64,000 nucleotides of DNA from Pseudomonas fluorescens (GTDB lineage: Bacteria > Pseudomonadota > Gammaproteobacteria > Pseudomonadales > Pseudomonadaceae), in the NCBI RefSeq assembly GCF_902497855.1, contig NZ_CABVHU010000008.1, forward strand, positions 1-64,000, read 5' to 3'. The position numbers and the translations under genes were made by a program. The notes under the pieces are model-generated. The model was not told the DNA's origin. It worked only from the letters and a program-made list of their open reading frames with translations, and made no database searches. The stretch's first letter is position 1; every line of letters begins with the position of its first letter. Below, piece after piece: positions 62,029 to 64,000 of this stretch.

Positions 62029-63252
62029 TCAGTTCCACCAGTATTCGACCTGCAATCCGACATTCGCACCGTGTCGCGCCGTGCCAAAGGCGCCGGTGTC
62101 CGACAACGCCGAACCCTTCGCCAGTTCATTGGCTGCCCGTTTGGCCGCCTGATTCCAGCTGGCATAGGTGTAATACAGCCGCACTTCGGGCCGCGCCCAG
62201 AATTCCGGCCCCTTGGGCGACCAGGTCGGGGCGAAGGTGAACTTGCTCAGCTTGCGCGTGCCGCCCGTGGCGTCCACCTGATCGTGCCCCAACTCGGTGA
62301 CCAGTTTGAACTGTTCGGTGAGCGCGTAGGCCGGACGAACACCCACGGACATCCAGTTCTGATCCCTGCCATCCGGACGCACATCTTTCTGGTAAACGGC
62401 CTGGACCTGGCCGCCAAACCGCGGCGTCACTTGCCAGTCGAAGAACTCCACGACCCGGTAGCTCTTGTTGCTGTCATCGAGCTTCACGTTACCGGTATAG
62501 CCCAACCCGGTGCCGGGGCCTTCGCCGTACTGGAAGGCCAGTTTGTTCTTGCCGCCCAGAAAACCTTGTTGCACATGCTGGGTGGCGATGGCCCAGCCAC
62601 GGTGTGCATCGCGACTGTCGGGTTTGTCGATGTAGCTCAGGCCGAACTCCAGTTCACCGCCGGGGTTGGTGTCGAAGCCGGCGATATTGAAATCGTGGCG
62701 GTTGATGTAGTCCTTCTGGTACAGGTTGTCTTTGCGCGAGAAGGCGTAGCTGTATTTCAGGTCGCCGATCAACACGTCCTCGATACCGCCGCCGGTGGCG
62801 CTCTGGTTCCAGTAGTAGAAGTCGGAAATATGTATATCGTTGCGCTTGTAATAACGCCGACCGGCCCATAGCGAGCCGCCGTTCAGGCCGGGCATATTCG
62901 ACCATTGCGCGTACAGCTGCGGCAGGCGCACCGAACCGTTATCGCCCTTGAATGTCAGGCCACGGTCGTACTTGTTATACAGCGAGGCCATGCCGTCGAC
63001 GCTGAGCACCGACCCGTCGTCCAGGGTGAACAGATCCTGGCGCAACTCCAATTCTCCATATTGCTCACATTCGTTACCCAGACGATATTTCGTTTGCGCA
63101 CCCGGCAACTGGAAACATGATTGGGAACTGCTGTTGACCGACGTACCGACGCCGCTGCGCAAGTAACCGCCGAACTCCAGCGCCTGGGCTGAAAGCGGCA
63201 ATGCCAGGCATACGCACGCGAACGCAAGACTGCGATTTATTGTTGTTTTCAA
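62029..63252 (-). CDS. LamB-family maltoporin-like outer-membrane porin
   Basis: This is a sugar porin of about 407 residues. A signal peptide (KTTINRSLAFACVCLALPLSAQA) is followed by the LamB-type start LEFGGYLRSGVG, the conserved cysteine pair SCFQLPGAQTKYRLGNECEQY, the barrel segments WAGRRYYKRNDIHISDFYYW and a C-terminal VGLQVEYWWN. I prefer the TTG start at 63252, since GGGGTGG lies just upstream and an AATAAAAA (Hfq/Crc-like) motif at 63267-63274 precedes that; ATG 63264 is the alternative. It lies between treC and the EIIA-HPr-EI gene and probably admits trehalose. Confidence 0.82.
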   Translation of the reverse strand: MKTTINRSLAFACVCLALPLSAQALEFGGYLRSGVGTSVNSSSQSCFQLPGAQTKYRLGNECEQYGELELRQDLFTLDDGSVLSVDGMASLYNKYDRGLTFKGDNGSVRLPQLYAQWSNMPGLNGGSLWAGRRYYKRNDIHISDFYYWNQSATGGGIEDVLIGDLKYSYAFSRKDNLYQKDYINRHDFNIAGFDTNPGGELEFGLSYIDKPDSRDAHRGWAIATQHVQQGFLGGKNKLAFQYGEGPGTGLGYTGNVKLDDSNKSYRVVEFFDWQVTPRFGGQVQAVYQKDVRPDGRDQNWMSVGVRPAYALTEQFKLVTELGHDQVDATGGTRKLSKFTFAPTWSPKGPEFWARPEVRLYYTYASWNQAAKRAANELAKGSALSDTGAFGTARHGANVGLQVEYWWN

Positions 63253-63358
63253 GAACCACCCCATTATTTTTATTGTGTGCACCCGCAAAATCGACGCGCA
63301 AAAATCCCCCGCGCAGCGTTCTGCGTGTTTTTTAAAACCGGTGTTTTTTAGTGGTCGG

Positions 63359-64000
63359 TCAGTCGGTCAGGTGCAAAACCAGCGACTCATAGGGCCGCAA
63401 AGAGACCTGCCGGTTTCGCGGTGGACAGTCCGGGTAGTTGCTGATGACCAGACGCTGGGCCATCGCCTCGCTGATCACTTCATCCGGCAGCAGGACTTCG
63501 CAGGGCGTGCCGTAGAAGTTGTTCAGCACCAGCAAACGCTCGCCCTGGCCTTCTCGCACATACGCCCAGAGTTGTGGGTGTTCAGGCAGCAATTGCCGGT
63601 AGACGCCGTCGGATATCAGCGCTTCGGTACGACGCAGGGCGATCAGCCGACGGTAGTGATGCAGCACGGAATCCGGGTCATCGAGTTGGGTGGCGACGTT
63701 GATCTGTGCCGAGTTGGCCGGCACGCCGATCCAGGGCTCGGCCGCACTGAAGCCTGCGTTCGGCTCGGCGTTCCAGTGCATCGGCGTACGACCGTTGTCC
63801 CGGGACTTCTGCATGATCGCCGCCATGTTGTCGGCGTCACTGGCACCCGCCTCGCGCTTGAGCCGGAAGATATTCAGTGTTTCGACATCGCGGTACTGAT
63901 CGATGTGATCGAACCCCGGATTGGTCATACCCAACTCCTCGCCCTGGTACACGAATGGCGTGCCCTGGAGTAAATGCAGCGCGGTGCCGAGCATCTTCGC
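63359..64000 (-). CDS. treC: Trehalose-6-phosphate hydrolase, C-terminal part (partial)
   Basis: The frame runs off the right edge of the window, leaving the last 213 residues. It belongs to the GH13 oligo-glucosidase group: TPFVYQGEELGMTNPGFDHIDQYRDVETLN, SRDNGRTPMHWN (the catalytic-site region) and a C-terminal beta domain. The EELGMTN and YRDVETLN patterns are typical of TreC-type enzymes, which split trehalose 6-phosphate to glucose and glucose 6-phosphate. Adjacent PTS genes support this over other alpha-glucosidases. Confidence 0.82.
   Translation of the reverse strand, partial: AKMLGTALHLLQGTPFVYQGEELGMTNPGFDHIDQYRDVETLNIFRLKREAGASDADNMAAIMQKSRDNGRTPMHWNAEPNAGFSAAEPWIGVPANSAQINVATQLDDPDSVLHHYRRLIALRRTEALISDGVYRQLLPEHPQLWAYVREGQGERLLVLNNFYGTPCEVLLPDEVISEAMAQRLVISNYPDCPPRNRQVSLRPYESLVLHLTD

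Overview
The window is a chromosomal segment of a Pseudomonas, most likely of the P. fluorescens group. The evidence is uniformly high GC with typical Pseudomonas gene content (aatJQMP-aauSR, metE/metR, oprB/gcd, cmoAB, a PTS-type trehalose locus) and many copies of the GTAGGAGC-type REP/REPIN repeats characteristic of this genus. No rRNA, tRNA or CRISPR array was seen. The only mobile-element trace is the tail of an IS110-family transposase at the left edge.

Layout. 1-7.2 kb: an acidic amino-acid ABC transporter (aatJQMP) followed by its two-component regulators aauS/aauR. Upstream of aatJ there are two TTCGG-N4-CCGAA type sites and a sigma-54 promoter, so the regulatory circuit is almost completely visible. 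7.5-8.5 kb: a secreted alpha/beta hydrolase. 8.7-14.3 kb: a giant protein of the Pseudomonas 'dermonecrotic toxin-like' (DUF6543-type) family. 14.4-23.5 kb: housekeeping and surface genes: metE/metR, a LysE exporter, a Nudix hydrolase, a gtrA-gtrB-gtrII O-antigen glucosylation cassette and an amino-acid permease. 23.9-36.6 kb: two more giant effector-like proteins flanking a class A penicillin-binding protein. One ends in a SET methyltransferase domain preceded by a bipartite nuclear localisation signal. The other ends in leucine-rich repeats plus an IpaH/SspH-like NEL E3 ubiquitin ligase domain. 36.6-39.6 kb: a reduced CS1-type (alternate chaperone-usher) fimbrial locus in which an usher N-terminus is fused in frame to a pilin C-terminus and no chaperone is present. 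40-41.4 kb: a PadR regulator with a ferric-siderophore reductase, like E. coli YqjI/YqjH. 42.8-46.9 kb: glucose porin OprB and PQQ glucose dehydrogenase Gcd. 47.2-50.5 kb: a three-gene partial mevalonate cassette (class I HMG-CoA reductase, mevalonate kinase, mevalonate-(di)phosphate decarboxylase), unexpected in a genus that makes isoprenoids by the MEP route. 50.6-53 kb: a Lon-family protease. 53.2-58.9 kb: small genes, cmoA/cmoB, tadA and a Tat-exported multicopper oxidase. 59.1-64 kb: part of a trehalose PTS operon (treC, LamB-type porin, EIIA-HPr-EI fusion, EIIB-like protein).

Most notable: (i) three related giant proteins with a shared body and different C-termini, two of which carry eukaryote-type activities (SET, NEL), which looks like a polymorphic host-directed effector family with no secretion system visible in the window; (ii) the compact mevalonate cassette, whose decarboxylase has Met where the diphosphate enzymes have Lys in the YWGK motif, making a product of isopentenyl phosphate conceivable; (iii) the usher-pilin fusion in a collapsed fimbrial operon.
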